NCBI GenBank assembly: GCA_023425865.1
Contig: JAFABV010000049.1
Coordinates: 53,343 to 117,342, forward strand
Direction of reading: 5' to 3'
Origin: Bacteroidota bacterium
GTDB taxonomy: Bacteria > Bacteroidota > Bacteroidia > Bacteroidales > Bacteroidaceae
DNA: 64,000 nt
Numbering within the stretch: the first letter of the stretch is position 1; every line of letters starts with the position of its first letter. The notes under the pieces are model-generated. The model made no database searches. It was not told the origin of the DNA and saw only the letters and a program-made list of their open reading frames with translations. Below, piece after piece: positions 1-8,910 of this stretch. The translations under genes were made by a program, and so were the position numbers.

Positions 1-69
1 AAACTCTCGGCCTGCCTCGGCAAGCCTGTTGATTCGCTCGCGCGCCTCTTCTTTGTTGTAGACTCTCAT
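1..69 (-). CDS. N-terminal fragment of an unidentified protein, possibly PabB-like
   Basis: An ATG at 69-67 on the minus strand opens a frame of 23 codons that runs off the window edge. The peptide starts MRVYNKEEARERINRLAEAG. Its rhythm resembles the start of Bacteroidales chorismate-binding proteins (aminodeoxychorismate synthase component I), but that is from memory and only 23 residues are visible. A -7-like element on the minus strand (CAAAAATA at 127-134 on the plus strand) lies upstream, consistent with a transcript starting near 121. The gene diverges from the PASTA gene. Confidence 0.4.
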   Translation of the reverse strand, partial: MRVYNKEEARERINRLAEAGREF

Positions 70-284
70 GATAATTCTGTCCCCCACGGTCTGTCGGCGT
101 CGTTGCGCCCGTGGGTCGGGACGGTGCAAAAATACACATTTTCCGCCTAACGCCGTCCCGCCGCGAGCGGTTATTGTGACGAAAGCCACCCGCTTGCCCC
201 AAAGGCCATGTGTCGGCACACACCCCCGCAACGGCCTTACACATGGTTTTTGAACAGGCCAAACGATAAAAAACAGCGGTGTGC

Positions 285-315
285 TTTGCACTTCACACGA
301 ATTGCACTATCTTTG
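285..315 (+). promoter_or_regulatory. Bacteroidetes-type promoter for the PASTA-rluD-ddl genes
   Basis: TTTG at 285-288, a 19-base spacer, then TATCTTTG at 308-315 match the Bacteroidetes sigma consensus (TTTG, 19-21 bases, TAnnTTTG). The start should be near 320, giving a leader of about 15 bases before the ATG at 335. This also rules out the in-frame ATG at 281, which lies upstream of the promoter. Confidence 0.75.
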
Positions 316-334
316 TACACAAAAAGAGACAGCG

Positions 335-1018
335 ATGACTCCATCCCAATTCATAGGCAAGTTCAAGAGTTCATACCTCTGGGGCAACCTCGCGGCCATG
401 GCGCTTGTGGTGGCGGCTCTCTTGGCCGCTGCCTGGTATGGAATAGGCGTGTACACCCACCACGGTGAGTCGATAGCCGTGCCCAAGCTGCTGCATCAAG
501 ACTACGTTAAGGCCACGGAAACGCTCAACCGGCTCGGACTGGAGATAGAGGTGGCCGACACGGGCTACGTGCGCACGCTGCCCGCGGGATATATACTTGA
601 GCAGTGGCCCGAAAGCGGCACACGTGTGAAATCAGGACACAAGGTCTACGTGGTGATCAACTCTGCCAACTCGCCCACCATATCCCTACCCGACATTATC
701 GACAACAGCTCGCTGCGTGAGGCCATGGCGCGTCTCACGGCCATTGGTTTCCAGTTAGGGCAGCCCGAGTTTATACCCGGCGAGAAAGACTGGGTGTACG
801 GCGTGCTGGTCAATGGCAAGCACGTGGTCTACGGTGACAAGATTCCGGTTGACGCCAAGCTGATTATACAAGCCGGCAACGGCATGCGTGACGCCAACGA
901 CTCCATCAACTACGTGGACCCCGTATACCAAGAGGAGGAGCCTACGACCGGAGGCGACGTGGACGAATTCGAGGAAGTGGAACTGCCACCCACCGAGACG
1001 CAAGAATATAAAGAATAG
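335..1018 (+). CDS. PASTA domain-containing membrane-anchored protein
   Basis: The product is 227 residues. A short cytoplasmic start is followed by one membrane segment at about residues 18-40 (WGNLAAMALVVAALLAAAWY). Two PASTA-like modules then fill about residues 46-112 and 113-180, and the tail is acidic and rich in E, D, P and T. PASTA modules bind peptidoglycan or muropeptides in Ser/Thr kinases and PBPs; here there is no kinase or transpeptidase domain, so the protein is probably an envelope-facing sensor or scaffold of unknown partner. rluD and ddl follow on the same strand; the link to ddl fits a cell-wall role. The start at 335 was chosen because the promoter covers the upstream in-frame ATG. 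Confidence 0.8.
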   Translation: MTPSQFIGKFKSSYLWGNLAAMALVVAALLAAAWYGIGVYTHHGESIAVPKLLHQDYVKATETLNRLGLEIEVADTGYVRTLPAGYILEQWPESGTRVKSGHKVYVVINSANSPTISLPDIIDNSSLREAMARLTAIGFQLGQPEFIPGEKDWVYGVLVNGKHVVYGDKIPVDAKLIIQAGNGMRDANDSINYVDPVYQEEEPTTGGDVDEFEEVELPPTETQEYKE

Positions 1019-1153
1019 GCCGGTAGGCCACAAGGTGGGGCACGGCATACGCCGGATGCATACGCACACTGCTCGGCGCCAATCCCACCGCGCAGGCCGG
1101 GCGCCGCAAACCACATTTCATATTTTACCATTCCATAGACCTCAGACACTGTA

Positions 1154-2251
1154 ATGACAACATACAACGACGATATAGACCTGTTAGACGACGACGAACT
1201 GCAGCCCACACCAGCTGCCGAAGACAGCACCCAACGCTACGAGCACTGGAAGGTGGAGGTGGATGCCGGGCAGGCTCCGGTGCGCGTCGACAAGTTTCTG
1301 TCTGAGAAAATGCAGAACTCCAGCCGCAACCGCATACAGATGGCCGCCGACGCGGGATGCATCTATGTGAACGGCACAGCCGTAAAGAGCAATTACAAGG
1401 TGCGCCCCTTAGACGTCATTACGCTGATGCTCGACCGTCCCAAACACGACACGAGTATCTTTCCCGAGGAGCTGCCACTCCAGGTGGTCTACGAAGACGA
1501 CGCGCTGATGGTGGTCAACAAAGCGGCGGGCATGGTGGTACACCCCGGCGCGGGCAACTTTACAGGTACGCTCATCAATGCCGTGGCATGGCACCTGCGC
1601 AACATGGAAACCTTCGACCCCAACGACCCTGCCGTGGGACTGGTACACCGCATCGACAAGGACACCAGCGGACTGATGGTGGTGGCCAAGACCGCAGAGG
1701 CCAAGACCTCGCTCGGCAGGCAGTTTTTCGACAAGACCACCCACCGCTCCTACCACGCCTTGGTATGGGGCAACCTCACGGAAGACGAGGGGCGCATCGA
1801 GGGAAACATAGCCCGCGACCCCAAAGACCGCCTGCGCATGAAGGTGTTTGACCCCGAACTGGGTATCGGCAAGACCGCCGTGACCCATTACCGGGTGCTC
1901 GAACGATTCGGCTACACCACCTTGGTGGAATGTGTACTCGAAACCGGGCGCACGCACCAAATCAGGGCGCACATGAAACACATCGGCCATCCGCTCTTCG
2001 GTGACGAGCGCTATGGGGGCGCAGAGATACTCCGCGGGCAGCGCAGCTCCTCGTACCGTGCCTTCGTGCAGAACGGTTTCAGGCTGTGCCCACGCCAGGC
2101 ACTGCACGCCAAGACGCTCGGATTCAAGCATCCGGTGACAGGACAGCAAATGGACTTTGACTCTGAATGGCCCGCCGACTTTGCCGCCCTCATCGACAAG
2201 TGGAGGCAGTTTATACAAGGTACGACGAGAGATACCTTCACCGAGTCATGA
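1154..2251 (+). CDS. rluD: RluA/RluD-family 23S rRNA pseudouridine synthase
   Basis: The product is 365 residues. It has an acidic N-terminal tail (about 1-30), an S4 RNA-binding domain (about 42-95), and an RluA catalytic domain. The catalytic motif HRIDKDTSGL lies at 165-174, with Asp168 as the expected nucleophile. VNKAAGMVVHPG (121-132) and GRTHQIRAHM near the C-terminus are also typical of the family. RluD isomerises uridines in helix 69 of 23S rRNA and supports 50S assembly. The family is clear; assignment to RluD rather than RluC or RluA rests on length and the S4 domain. It lies 135 bases after the PASTA gene and 52 bases before ddl, probably in one transcript. Confidence 0.9.
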   Translation: MTTYNDDIDLLDDDELQPTPAAEDSTQRYEHWKVEVDAGQAPVRVDKFLSEKMQNSSRNRIQMAADAGCIYVNGTAVKSNYKVRPLDVITLMLDRPKHDTSIFPEELPLQVVYEDDALMVVNKAAGMVVHPGAGNFTGTLINAVAWHLRNMETFDPNDPAVGLVHRIDKDTSGLMVVAKTAEAKTSLGRQFFDKTTHRSYHALVWGNLTEDEGRIEGNIARDPKDRLRMKVFDPELGIGKTAVTHYRVLERFGYTTLVECVLETGRTHQIRAHMKHIGHPLFGDERYGGAEILRGQRSSSYRAFVQNGFRLCPRQALHAKTLGFKHPVTGQQMDFDSEWPADFAALIDKWRQFIQGTTRDTFTES

Positions 2252-2303
2252 CATACGCATGGCAACAACCACAAATGAGCAATAACAATAGATTATAATC
2301 ATA

Positions 2304-3302
2304 ATGAAAGACTTAAAGAGAAACATTGCCATCGTATGCGGTGGCGACTCCTCAGAGCACGATGTGTCGCTGCGCTCTGCACAGGGCTTGTATTCCTTCT
2401 TCGACAAAGAGCGGTACAACGTCTATATCGTTGACATCAAAGGCCAGGACTGGCACGTGAACTTTGACGACGGACAGACTGCCGACATCGACCGCAACGA
2501 CTTCTCGTTCATCGGGCAAGACGGCAAGGCGGTGGTGTTCGACTATGCCTATATCACCATTCACGGCACACCGGGTGAGAATGGTATACTGCAGGGCTAC
2601 TTCGACCTGATTCACATGCCGTACTCTACCAGCGGCGTGCTCGTTGAAGCCATGACCTTCGACAAGTATGTGCTCAACAACTATCTGCGTGGTTTCGGAG
2701 TCAAGGTAGCCAAGAGCATACTGCTGCACCGCGAGGACAGCTACGACGAGGAGGAAATCGAGAAGCAGTTGGGCATGCCAGTGTTTGTCAAGCCCTCTGC
2801 CGACGGCTCGAGCTTCGGCGTGTCGAAGGTGAAGAACGCCGACCAGCTGGCTCCTGCCCTGCGTGTGGCCTTCATGGAGAGCGACGAGGTGATGGTGGAA
2901 CAGTATATGGAGGGTACGGAGATCTCCATCGGCTGCTACAAGACCAGTGAGAAGTCGGTGGTGCTGCCCGCTACAGAGGTGGTGACCAGCAACGAGTTCT
3001 TCGACTACGATGCCAAATACAACGGACAGGTGCAGGAAATCACTCCCGCCCGCCTCGCGGAGGAGACGGCACGCAAGGTGGCGGAGGAGACCAGCCGCAT
3101 ATATGATATTCTTCAGTGCAACGGTATCATCCGCATCGACTACATTATCTCTAAAGACGCTGAAGGCAACGACGTGATCAACATGCTCGAGGTGAACACC
3201 ACGCCGGGCATGACCGCCACCAGCTTTATTCCACAGCAGGTGAAGGCTGCCGGCCTCGACATCAAGGACGTGCTGACCGACATTGTGGAGAACCAGTTCT
3301 AA
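2304..3302 (+). CDS. ddl: D-alanine--D-alanine ligase
   Basis: The product is 332 residues, normal for Ddl. It joins two D-alanines with ATP to make the dipeptide that MurF adds to UDP-MurNAc-tripeptide. Visible family signatures are the N-terminal VCGGDSSEHDVSLRSA, the ATP-grasp segment VFVKPSADGSSFGVSKV, and the C-terminal metal-binding EVNTTPGMT. It is the last gene of the rightward cluster; a hairpin with a T-rich tail follows. The other precursor genes are mostly in the dcw cluster at 40-56 kb, and murF is in neither place. Confidence 0.95.
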   Translation: MKDLKRNIAIVCGGDSSEHDVSLRSAQGLYSFFDKERYNVYIVDIKGQDWHVNFDDGQTADIDRNDFSFIGQDGKAVVFDYAYITIHGTPGENGILQGYFDLIHMPYSTSGVLVEAMTFDKYVLNNYLRGFGVKVAKSILLHREDSYDEEEIEKQLGMPVFVKPSADGSSFGVSKVKNADQLAPALRVAFMESDEVMVEQYMEGTEISIGCYKTSEKSVVLPATEVVTSNEFFDYDAKYNGQVQEITPARLAEETARKVAEETSRIYDILQCNGIIRIDYIISKDAEGNDVINMLEVNTTPGMTATSFIPQQVKAAGLDIKDVLTDIVENQF

Positions 3303-3358
3303 GGCCGCGGCGGCGAACCATCGCCTGCAAACGTCATTCACGACCTCAACCCATTGAC

Positions 3359-3396
3359 GAGGATGCATCGACAACGGTGCATCCTCTTATTATGTT
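3359..3396 (+). terminator. Intrinsic terminator after ddl
   Basis: GAGGATGCA at 3359-3367 pairs with TGCATCCTC at 3378-3386 across a 10-base loop, followed by TTATTATGTTTT. It lies 57 bases after the ddl stop codon. Confidence 0.7.
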
Positions 3397-3504
3397 TTGC
3401 ACACAGGGAGTAGGCTACACACTTTCGCAACAGTCCACTTTCACGCTGTTACACCTTCACGCCACCTCGCTTGCCCACAAGCCTTCTTTCTACCCAACCC
3501 ACCA

Positions 3505-3542
3505 AAAGCAGCAGCCCCTGACAGTCATTGCGACTGTCAGGG
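3505..3542 (-). terminator. Intrinsic terminator of the glpT-GDPD-porin operon
   Basis: CCCTGACAGTC at 3516-3526 pairs with GACTGTCAGGG at 3532-3542, a perfect 11-bp stem with a 5-base loop. On the minus strand the hairpin is followed by a GCTGCTGC stretch and TTTT. It lies 26 bases past the porin stop codon. The stem could also stop rightward transcription. Confidence 0.7.
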
Positions 3543-3568
3543 ACTGCCTGGATAACCATGCTTTCTAA

Positions 3569-4909
3569 TTAGAATACAAACTGCAGACGAGCCTGCACCT
3601 GATGGAAGTTCTTGTCGTAAGGCAAGAAATCCTTGTTCAACTTGTGATAGGTATAGTCGAACATGACCTGTGCGAAACGGTTGAAGCTATAGTTCAGACC
3701 CACCGTATAAGAACGCACGGCACCGCCACCCACGCTCGACGAAGCATAAGGCCAGTCCTCCATGTAGCCATTGGGATAGTACTGGTTGCGGCCTGCAGAG
3801 AAGTACTCGCCTTTAACGATGTCATTCAGGCCGGTATAGTTGAAGCGGGCCACCACTTCCAGCGAACGACCGCTCATACCCTTGAGTACACCCTCCTGCT
3901 TGTCGTAGCTGTAGGGATTGCCAAAGATGAGATAGCCTGCCTCCACGTATCCACCATGGAAGTTGTTGCTGCGCAGCGGATTGGCAGCCTCCCAGGCATC
4001 GAGGGTGCCCCAGGTATCGATGTTGTTGTTAGAGGCATCGAAGATGGTCTTGGAGTCGCGCTTCTTGGTGACATGCTTATAGAGATATTCGCCACGGGCG
4101 AAAAACTTCTGGTTGTGGTACAACACCTCTGCTCCGGCATCGATCACGTTCTCTGCCCAGGGCAACGAGCACGACATAAACTGCTCGTCTTCATCGACAA
4201 AGGTCTCGAGCGACTGTGCCAGGTTCAGGGTCTTCTTCAGCACATTATTCTCGGCCACGCCGCCACCCATGTGCTGGTAACGGATGTTGGCACCCACGTG
4301 CAACGTCTGATGCTCGTCGGCAATGGGGCGATAGAGGTAACGCCCGGCAAGCACCAGGCCATTGTAGCCAGCCTCCACCTTATTATATTGGTTCTCAGTG
4401 AACACACCCTGGTAGGCCATGAACTTGTCGTTGGTGTACTTATAGGTAATACCCAGCTCACGTCCCTCACCCAGCGCATTAGAGACGCCTGGACGCGAGA
4501 TGAAGTGGTAGCTGCCCAGCGAGGTGTTGCGGGCCATGGACCCGGCAGGGTCGTTGTAGTAGCCGCCCTTGATGGCATGGCGACCTCCATCTTTATCGGC
4601 AACGGAGTACTGCATGAAAATGTTCTTCTGACTGAACTGTCCACCACCGAAACCGAAGTCGGCATAGAAGTACCAATCCTTGTAGGTCAGCGAGGTGCGG
4701 ATGCGTGCATCGGTAATCGAGGCACCGCTCTGCATGGGCGTGAAGTCAGTGTGATAGTAGGCAGCATCGGCCATGAAGCGCGCGCCAACGGTGAAGTGGA
4801 GGTCTTCGTTCTCCTTGTCGATCGTTACAGTGGGCTTGGAGTCGAAGTCCTGAGCTGTTGCCCCAAGGGTGCAAAGTGCCAATATAGGCATCAAAATATA
4901 TTTTTTCAT
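3569..4909 (-). CDS. O/P-type (phosphate-selective) outer-membrane porin
   Basis: From the chosen ATG at 4909 the product is 446 residues. MKKYILMPILALCTLGATAQ is a clear signal peptide; the in-frame ATG 15 codons upstream would put a polar stretch in front of it. The mature part alternates short amphipathic strands with G, Y and N turns and ends in phenylalanine (QARLQFVF), as in beta-barrels. The FYADFGFGGG and NNFHGGYVEAGY segments resemble the porin O/P family (OprO/OprP), which passes phosphate and phosphorylated solutes. It is the last gene of the glpT-GDPD-porin operon, 51 bases after the GDPD gene. I infer that it admits glycerophosphodiesters or G3P. The fold is well supported; the substrate is inferred from context. 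Confidence 0.8.
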   Translation of the reverse strand: MKKYILMPILALCTLGATAQDFDSKPTVTIDKENEDLHFTVGARFMADAAYYHTDFTPMQSGASITDARIRTSLTYKDWYFYADFGFGGGQFSQKNIFMQYSVADKDGGRHAIKGGYYNDPAGSMARNTSLGSYHFISRPGVSNALGEGRELGITYKYTNDKFMAYQGVFTENQYNKVEAGYNGLVLAGRYLYRPIADEHQTLHVGANIRYQHMGGGVAENNVLKKTLNLAQSLETFVDEDEQFMSCSLPWAENVIDAGAEVLYHNQKFFARGEYLYKHVTKKRDSKTIFDASNNNIDTWGTLDAWEAANPLRSNNFHGGYVEAGYLIFGNPYSYDKQEGVLKGMSGRSLEVVARFNYTGLNDIVKGEYFSAGRNQYYPNGYMEDWPYASSSVGGGAVRSYTVGLNYSFNRFAQVMFDYTYHKLNKDFLPYDKNFHQVQARLQFVF

Positions 4910-4960
4910 TAGACTTGCTTTTATTAAAATACAGTTATTACTATTTTTACGCACATCGCA

Positions 4961-6670
4961 TTAGTAACCCAAGGCGTTGAGCACGTCATTGGCATTAGGT
5001 ACGGCAGACGGTGCCTGAGAGTTGTCGTAGGTCTGACCGGGATGGAACGGGTTGTCGAGCTTAGAGTTGCAACGGAATCCGTTCTCAATCATATACTTGA
5101 TGGAGATCTCTGAGCGATTGGTAAAGAAACCGTCCATATACACCGGATGGGTGCTCTTGTCGGTGAAGGTGGTGTAGGGTGTGGCCGGTACTGTGACATT
5201 CAGCAAGTCGTCAAACTCAGTGGGATTCTCGCCCCAGAAGTTGACAAAATAACCCATATACTTCTTCATCTGTGCGTCAGAGTCGAACGAATAGGGATGG
5301 TTGAGCATACCCGACTTGCGGATCATATAGGCCTGCCAGGGCTTGTTCATCTCAGGATAGTTGTTGGGTGCGCCAGAGATAGCCGGGCCGATGATATGGG
5401 CACCGTTGTCCTGGGCATACTTGATGAAGTCGGCATAGCCGGTAGGTGTGTCGTAGGCCAGGTCGGTGGCATAGGCAGGCTGGCTGATCCAGAGGAGATA
5501 GCACATTGGAATCTTACCCTGGAAGACACCGTATGCGCGATGCAGGGCATCGAACGAGAAGGTCTGGAGGATAACCTTGCCGTTGGTGTTACCCACGTTC
5601 ACCTTGCCTGCCTTGTAGAACGGTGCGTTCTCGGGCTCGGGAGCAGTGATGATGTTCCATCCCCACTGGGCCAGGATGTTGTAGACACGGATCTCGATGT
5701 CTTTGGGATTGAGCCACGACTCCTTGAACTCGGGATAGATACCCGGACGGTTACCATTGTCCTTCTCGTCGGCCACGTAGGCTGTCGAGCCGTTCTTGTC
5801 ACCGAAGCTGTACTCCACGAAGTCCATGTACTTGGCAGCCTTCGAACCCTTCACCGCCTGGTCGTCGATCTTCACGGCCGGTCTGGCGGCATCGTAGATC
5901 TCGGCGAGCGTCATGTCCTTGTACTCATCCTTGATCTTGTAGGTCAGCACCCTTCGGCCAGAGGCATCGCGGTTGAGCTTCATGCCCATGGCATAGTTGA
6001 TCTGATCCTGAAGGGCCGACACATACTGACCATCGGCATACTGGATGGAGGGCACACCACCACGATACACTACCTTGCCGTTGTTTTTGGCAGCAAAAGA
6101 AGAACGGGCCTGCTCAGGAGTGGCATCGTTGAACCATTTACCAGCATCGAGCATCAGAAGTTCTGCATAGTAGTAAGATAAGGTATAGTTGGAACGGAAA
6201 TCTTTAATATCGCGCTCATACTGAGCGTTGATGTCAGCCTCGGTAAAGTGCTGACTCCCGTCAGCGTTGCGGAAACTCCGGTAAAAGTCCTTACGGATGG
6301 AAGGCACCTCATCTGAGAATACGTCCTCGATGTTGGTGGTGCGCTTGAGGTTCTCGTCGTGGTTGGCCAGGATCACGCCATCCTTGGTGGCCTGGAGGTC
6401 GCTCTCAAGATAGTCGGCACCCATGTTGCGTGCCCAGCGCCAGGCGGATTCGGTCTCCTCGGGAGCCCAGAAGGTGGAGCCACGATGCGCTATACAGGCA
6501 TACAAGGGTACATAATCTCTCACCTTGGCCATTTCGGGAGAGATTTGCTGAACAACAATTCTCTTGGCATCGGTGTTTTCATTAGTAAATTCCTGCTCAT
6601 CCGAACAAGAAGTAAAGACTGACAAGGCAGCTATGCCCACAAGTCCTACTCGATAAAGACTCTTCATCAT
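4961..6670 (-). CDS. Large glycerophosphodiester phosphodiesterase (GDPD) lipoprotein
   Basis: GDPDs hydrolyse deacylated phospholipids to G3P plus an alcohol. The product is 569 residues. A lipoprotein signal ends at Cys22 (SVFTSC); the next residues, SDEQE, resemble the acidic surface-export signal of Bacteroides lipoproteins, so the enzyme may face outward. Catalytic motifs are AHRGS (HRG at 62-64), an E in PEETES, YLESDLQATKDG (about 88-98) and NHDENLKRTTN (HD at 104-105). The usual GlpQ is roughly 350 residues; here about 200 extra residues lie between the HD motif and the rest of the barrel. It sits between glpT (48-base gap) and the porin (51-base gap). The family is secure; the diester preference is unknown. 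Confidence 0.9.
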   Translation of the reverse strand: MMKSLYRVGLVGIAALSVFTSCSDEQEFTNENTDAKRIVVQQISPEMAKVRDYVPLYACIAHRGSTFWAPEETESAWRWARNMGADYLESDLQATKDGVILANHDENLKRTTNIEDVFSDEVPSIRKDFYRSFRNADGSQHFTEADINAQYERDIKDFRSNYTLSYYYAELLMLDAGKWFNDATPEQARSSFAAKNNGKVVYRGGVPSIQYADGQYVSALQDQINYAMGMKLNRDASGRRVLTYKIKDEYKDMTLAEIYDAARPAVKIDDQAVKGSKAAKYMDFVEYSFGDKNGSTAYVADEKDNGNRPGIYPEFKESWLNPKDIEIRVYNILAQWGWNIITAPEPENAPFYKAGKVNVGNTNGKVILQTFSFDALHRAYGVFQGKIPMCYLLWISQPAYATDLAYDTPTGYADFIKYAQDNGAHIIGPAISGAPNNYPEMNKPWQAYMIRKSGMLNHPYSFDSDAQMKKYMGYFVNFWGENPTEFDDLLNVTVPATPYTTFTDKSTHPVYMDGFFTNRSEISIKYMIENGFRCNSKLDNPFHPGQTYDNSQAPSAVPNANDVLNALGY

Positions 6671-6718
6671 TGTTGTAAGTTTAGATAGGTTTATACTGTT
6701 ATGATTATTTCTCTTGTA

Positions 6719-8104
6719 TTATTTTTCTTTATTGACAAGATACTGCTCCTCTTTGTAGGTCAGCGCCATGAAGACAATAGACAACAAGCACGCACCGATG
6801 AGCAGCACGAATGTCCAGTTCCAGCCTGCATGCTCTGCCACGTACCCGATGACGATGTTGGCCAGAAGTGCCGTTCCCAGAACGTAGCCCATGAAACCGG
6901 TGAGACCGGCAGCCGTACCGGCGGCGTTCTTGGGTGCCAGGTCGAGGGCCTGCACGCCGATGAGCATCACCGGACCATAGATGAAGAAGCCAATGGCGAT
7001 AAGACACACCAGCACTACGTCAATGTTGTCGAGGAATTGCCAGTAGATGAAGATGAACACGGCTACAACGACCATGAACAAGATGGTGGGCAGGGCCCGG
7101 CGCCCGTGAAACACCTTGTCGCTCAACCAGCCGCATATTAGTGTTCCGGGAATAGCCGCCATCTCGTAGGCAAAGTAGGCCCAGCCGGCATTCTTGATGT
7201 CGATACCGCGCTCGGTCAGGATGGTGGGCGCCCTGTCGAGGCAGCCATAGCGCACCATGTAGACAAAGGCATTGGCAAAGGCGATGTACCACAAGAAACG
7301 ATTGTTGAGCACAGTCTTGAAGATCTCTGAAGTGCTCAGCACCTCCTCCGCCTTCTCTGAATAGGTCTTTGCATAGTCGTTGCGCCACTTCTCTATTGAA
7401 GGCAGCCCGCACGACTGCGGGGTGTCACGAATGAGCAAGTAGGCCATCAATGCAATGAAGATGGAGATACAAGCCGGGAAAAGATAGGTGCCGATGAGGA
7501 AATAGCGGCTGGTGTCGGCTCCATAGAACCAGTTGCCAAACCAAAGGGCACCATAGACCGAGACAGGACCGACGAGTGCACCACCAACATTGTGGGCACA
7601 GTTCCACACCGACATCCACGTGCCCCGCTCCTTGATCGAGAACCAATGGGTCATCACACGGCCGCACGGAGGCCAGCCCATACCATTGAACCAGCCTACC
7701 AAGAAGTTGAGGGCAGCCATCATGACGATGGCCCACAACTTGTGTTCGGCACCAATCCATTGTATCGGAACAATCATGAACATCATCGACAAGGCTGCAA
7801 GCACGAGTCCGATGGGTAGGAAACGCTGGGCATTGCTGCGGTCGGACACGCTGGCCATGATAAACTTGGAGAAGCCATATGCAATGGCATTCATGGAGAG
7901 TACCACACCCAGTTCGCCTTTCTCGAAACCAAACGATGCGAGCATAGGGATGGCCATCGAAAAATTCTTGCGCACAATATAGAATCCTGCGTAGCCAATA
8001 AAGATACCCAAAAATACCTGCAGGCGCAGGCTTTTGTACCTTGCGTCTACATCCTGACCCGTGAGTTCAGGCTTGAAAGCCGGGGGAGCTAAAAAATTCC
8101 ACAT
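6719..8104 (-). CDS. glpT: Glycerol-3-phosphate transporter (MFS, OPA family)
   Basis: The product is 461 residues with about 12 hydrophobic segments. It belongs to the organophosphate:phosphate antiporters of the major facilitator superfamily, which swap external G3P for internal phosphate across the inner membrane. Family features include the early YKSLRLQVFLGIFIGYAGFY segment, the FSMAIPMLASFGFEKGELG segment, and NFLVGWFNGMGWPPCGRVM in the first half. Paralogues such as UhpT and PgtP share them, so the G3P assignment rests on the adjacent GDPD gene and the divergent GlpR-like regulator. It is the first gene of its operon. The leader is long (about 240 bases) if the candidate promoter at 8348-8355 is right. 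Confidence 0.88.
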   Translation of the reverse strand: MWNFLAPPAFKPELTGQDVDARYKSLRLQVFLGIFIGYAGFYIVRKNFSMAIPMLASFGFEKGELGVVLSMNAIAYGFSKFIMASVSDRSNAQRFLPIGLVLAALSMMFMIVPIQWIGAEHKLWAIVMMAALNFLVGWFNGMGWPPCGRVMTHWFSIKERGTWMSVWNCAHNVGGALVGPVSVYGALWFGNWFYGADTSRYFLIGTYLFPACISIFIALMAYLLIRDTPQSCGLPSIEKWRNDYAKTYSEKAEEVLSTSEIFKTVLNNRFLWYIAFANAFVYMVRYGCLDRAPTILTERGIDIKNAGWAYFAYEMAAIPGTLICGWLSDKVFHGRRALPTILFMVVVAVFIFIYWQFLDNIDVVLVCLIAIGFFIYGPVMLIGVQALDLAPKNAAGTAAGLTGFMGYVLGTALLANIVIGYVAEHAGWNWTFVLLIGACLLSIVFMALTYKEEQYLVNKEK

Positions 8105-8320
8105 ATTTACGTTGTATGTTAATAGTTATAAAGTTGAGTTCATAGATTTACACGGTGTGTGCTTGCCCGATGTCAACAGGGTATAAGTCTGCACCTTTCA
8201 CGGTGAGTTACCATTCACTTGGTCAGAGGCTGGATCATTCCTCATTTTGTTTCAACAATACCGTCTGGACAACTTTACGTTGTGATTTCGAAGTATAATA
8301 TATTGTATTTCTTTTTAGTT

Positions 8321-8331
8321 TTGTTTCGTAA
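8321..8331 (-). promoter_or_regulatory. Candidate GlpR operator half-site upstream of glpT
   Basis: TTGTTTCGTAA fits 9 of 11 positions of the E. coli GlpR half-site consensus WATKYTCGWWW. A second weaker match, TGATTTCGAAG, lies at about 8283-8293. Both would be just downstream of the predicted glpT transcription start, a sensible place for repression. Similar sites occur upstream of glpA. The consensus is from E. coli, so binding here is inference. Confidence 0.3.
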
Positions 8332-8347
8332 GGAAAGATTATTGGCG

Positions 8348-8355
8348 CAAAGATA
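8348..8355 (-). promoter_or_regulatory. -7 element of the likely glpT operon promoter
   Basis: CAAAGATA on the plus strand reads TATCTTTG on the minus strand, a perfect -7 box. No clear TTTG is seen 19-21 bases upstream, so the promoter may need an activator or have a weak -33 box. The transcript would carry a leader of about 240 bases. Confidence 0.5.
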
Positions 8356-8833
8356 TGTTATTCTTCAAGAATTTGGTATTGTTTTTTTTGGTTTTTTAAC
8401 ACACTTTAATAACACCATCCTTCTGGCCACTCAAACCCACAGGTTTCAAACTTAGACGCGCGACACCCCACCCAACGAAATGAAGACCAGTCCTAGACAA
8501 AACACAAACCGAAACCTAGCACAAAACAACTACATAACCACTACTATCTGACACAAAACTTCCCCAGAAAGACCTTCAACCCACATGATAAAGCACAAGT
8601 TGTTAACGACCTACTGGACGACAACACATACCAGCCCACATATCGCCCACGTCTTCAACTTATCTGACACCAAACCGTCCCACCAAACCCAACCACTGTT
8701 AGACGAGGCCGATTGACTTTCGTTACGAAGAGCCATGACAAGAGTCGCGACAAGAGAGCATCTAAAACGAAAGGTGTCAAGGTGCAAACATACACTTGAA
8801 TGGATTGTTAACATTCTGTTAAACCACAATCAT

Positions 8834-8867
8834 TTTGCCGAAATATCAAACGAAAAACTTACTTTTG
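8834..8867 (+). promoter_or_regulatory. Promoter of the glpR-acyltransferase-NigD operon
   Basis: TTTG at 8834-8837, a 22-base spacer and TACTTTTG at 8860-8867 approximate the Bacteroidetes promoter; the spacer is slightly long. An ACGAAAAAC sequence lies between the boxes and matches a GlpR half-site in part, which would fit autoregulation. Confidence 0.55.
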
Positions 8868-8910
8868 TAAAAAGAAATTAAACATCTGTCGATGAACTGA
8901 ACTTATAACC

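Larger units (their letters stand above)
8105..8910. other. 806-bp divergent intergenic region between glpT and glpR
   Basis: No convincing gene lies here. It holds the glpT leader and promoter (8321-8355), an A/C-rich stretch at 8461-8580 in which about 95 of 120 plus-strand bases are A or C, a motif TATCTGACAC that occurs twice (8545 and 8661), and the glpR promoter at the right end. Short open frames in the region have no protein-like composition. Confidence 0.6.
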
